This document shows, in pieces, positions 4,790 through 5,548 of a stretch of 5,548 nucleotides of DNA. The stretch comes from an uncultured euryarchaeote (GTDB lineage Archaea > Thermoplasmatota > Poseidoniia > Poseidoniales > Thalassarchaeaceae), in the NCBI GenBank assembly GCA_937897085.1, contig CALCOR010000336.1, forward strand, positions 1 through 5,548, given 5' to 3'. The translations under genes were made by a program, and so were the position numbers. The number at the start of each line of letters is the position of its first letter. The stretch's first letter is position 1. Under the pieces are notes generated by a model. It was given only the letters and a program-made list of their open reading frames with translations, did no database searches and had not been told where the DNA came from.

Positions 4790-5548
4790 ATGCCCGGAGC
4801 GGGCAAGCGCATGGCCGGACATCAAGTGAAGGCGATTCTCGTTGCGGGGGGTGCGGGCACGCGGCTGCTGCCGTTCACCCGTTACACGCACAAGACCCTG
4901 CTACCGTTGCACAGAAGGCCTGTCATCGACTACGCATTGGCTACCATCCGGCGGGCTGGAATCCGTGATATCACCATCATCGGCAACCGCTTCATCGGGC
5001 AGATAGCGCAGCATGTCGGCACCGGTCTGGAAGGTGAGAACATCCACTACGTCATCGAGGAGGAGCCTCGGGGCGTCGGTCACGCACTCAATCTCGCCCG
5101 CCCGCACGTGGAAGGGAGCCGGATGCTGGTCTACTTCTCCGACAACATCGTCACCTACGAACTGGCCGACGACGTCGCTGCTTGGCGGGAATCCACAGAC
5201 CCCCCGGGTTGTATTCTTCTGGGCCGCACAGTTCCTGACCCCGAGAGGTTTGGAGTTGCGGTGTTCGACGAGGCGGGTGAATTCGTGGACATCGAGGAGA
5301 AGCCCGAGAATCCGTCATCCGCAGTCGCCATCGGTGGAATCTACCTCTATGACGAGGATTTCTGGACGCTGCTCGACGAGGAATCAGAACTGAAAGGTGG
5401 GAACTTCACCATCAGCGACCTCAACAAGCGCTACGTGGCGCTCGGCAAGGCCGCACTACGAGACATCGATGAGTTCGTCTGGCTCGATTGCGGGACACCC
5501 GATGCTCTGCTCGCGGCATCCAATCTGGCAGCGAAGGGCATCCTCTCA
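4790..5548 (+). CDS. Sugar-1-phosphate nucleotidyltransferase (glucose-1-phosphate thymidylyltransferase type), 5' part
   Basis: The protein transfers a nucleotidyl group from an NTP to a sugar 1-phosphate, giving an NDP-sugar (probably dTDP- or UDP-glucose) plus pyrophosphate, for glycan synthesis in the cytosol. There are 253 codons, open to the right edge with no stop. Motifs in order: the nucleotide-binding loop AGGAGTRLLPFT (19-30), catalytic lysine in HKTLLPL (K35), base-side loop EEEPRGVGHAL (90-100), metal-binding SDN (D118), VPDPERFGVAVFD (148-160), EEKPENP (169-175), GGIYLYD (182-188), GGNFTISDLNKRY (203-215) and WLDCGTPDALLAASN (231-245). The order matches RmlA-type enzymes. The usual GDN at the metal site is SDN here. 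The ATG at 4790 follows GAGGAG closely; ATG at 4811 and GTG at 4826 are alternatives, and the last best fits the usual short N-terminus. RmlA proteins have about 290 residues, so roughly 40 or more may be missing, unless it is a longer archaeal form with a C-terminal left-handed beta-helix. Nucleotide and sugar specificity cannot be read here. Confidence 0.93.
   Translation, partial: MPGAGKRMAGHQVKAILVAGGAGTRLLPFTRYTHKTLLPLHRRPVIDYALATIRRAGIRDITIIGNRFIGQIAQHVGTGLEGENIHYVIEEEPRGVGHALNLARPHVEGSRMLVYFSDNIVTYELADDVAAWRESTDPPGCILLGRTVPDPERFGVAVFDEAGEFVDIEEKPENPSSAVAIGGIYLYDEDFWTLLDEESELKGGNFTISDLNKRYVALGKAALRDIDEFVWLDCGTPDALLAASNLAAKGILS

Noticed and set aside
4138..4812. Minus-strand open frame of 224 codons opposite the second membrane-protein gene
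   Set aside because: The plus-strand frame has clear membrane segments, a ribosome-binding site and operon spacing. The antisense product has no coherent pattern.
1..5548. Mobile element, CRISPR array, phage or defence system
   Set aside because: No transposase, integrase, nuclease or reverse-transcriptase motif was seen, nor spaced direct repeats or terminal inverted repeats. Gene content looks like chromosomal housekeeping plus lineage-specific unknown genes.

Overview
The window looks archaeal. The strongest pointer is the first gene, cut by the left edge, which carries the signature motifs of 4-phosphopantoate--beta-alanine ligase, the archaea-type CoA biosynthesis enzyme. GC content is high, roughly 60% by eye. 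Genes are tightly packed and initiation codons are mixed (ATG, GTG, TTG). No bacterial-style hairpin terminator was seen. The style of the small membrane/coiled-coil proteins, including a DSVVMG motif, makes me suspect a marine Euryarchaeota lineage (Poseidoniia / Marine Group II or a relative). That placement is inference and cannot be settled from this window.

Layout, left to right. (1) Bases 1-587, plus strand: 3' part of the phosphopantothenate synthetase gene. (2) A 69-nt gap holds the only T5 tract in the window, a possible archaeal terminator. (3) 657-1298, plus: an unrecognised hydrophilic protein with a basic low-complexity N-terminus, one CPGC knuckle and a charged helical C-terminus. 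(4) 1289-2476, minus: a complete beta-decarboxylating dehydrogenase of the isocitrate/isopropylmalate family, overlapping gene 3 tail to tail by 10 nt. (5) A 101-nt divergent spacer (2477-2577). (6) 2578-5548, plus: a probable four-gene operon with gaps of 21, 9 and 10 nt. It encodes a soluble coiled-coil protein with a likely C-terminal winged helix, two different membrane-hairpin proteins with long cytoplasmic tails, and a sugar-1-phosphate nucleotidyltransferase (glucose-1-phosphate thymidylyltransferase type) that runs off the right edge.

Phosphopantothenate synthetase serves CoA synthesis, the dehydrogenase serves amino-acid or central carbon metabolism, and the nucleotidyltransferase makes an activated sugar for surface glycans or nucleotide-sugar pools. 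The three genes before the nucleotidyltransferase have no function I can assign. Their tight linkage and shared features (two small membrane-anchored coiled-coil proteins plus a soluble coiled-coil/winged-helix protein) make them the most interesting part of the window. No RNA gene, CRISPR array, insertion sequence or phage feature was seen, and no stretch over 300 bases lacks a gene.
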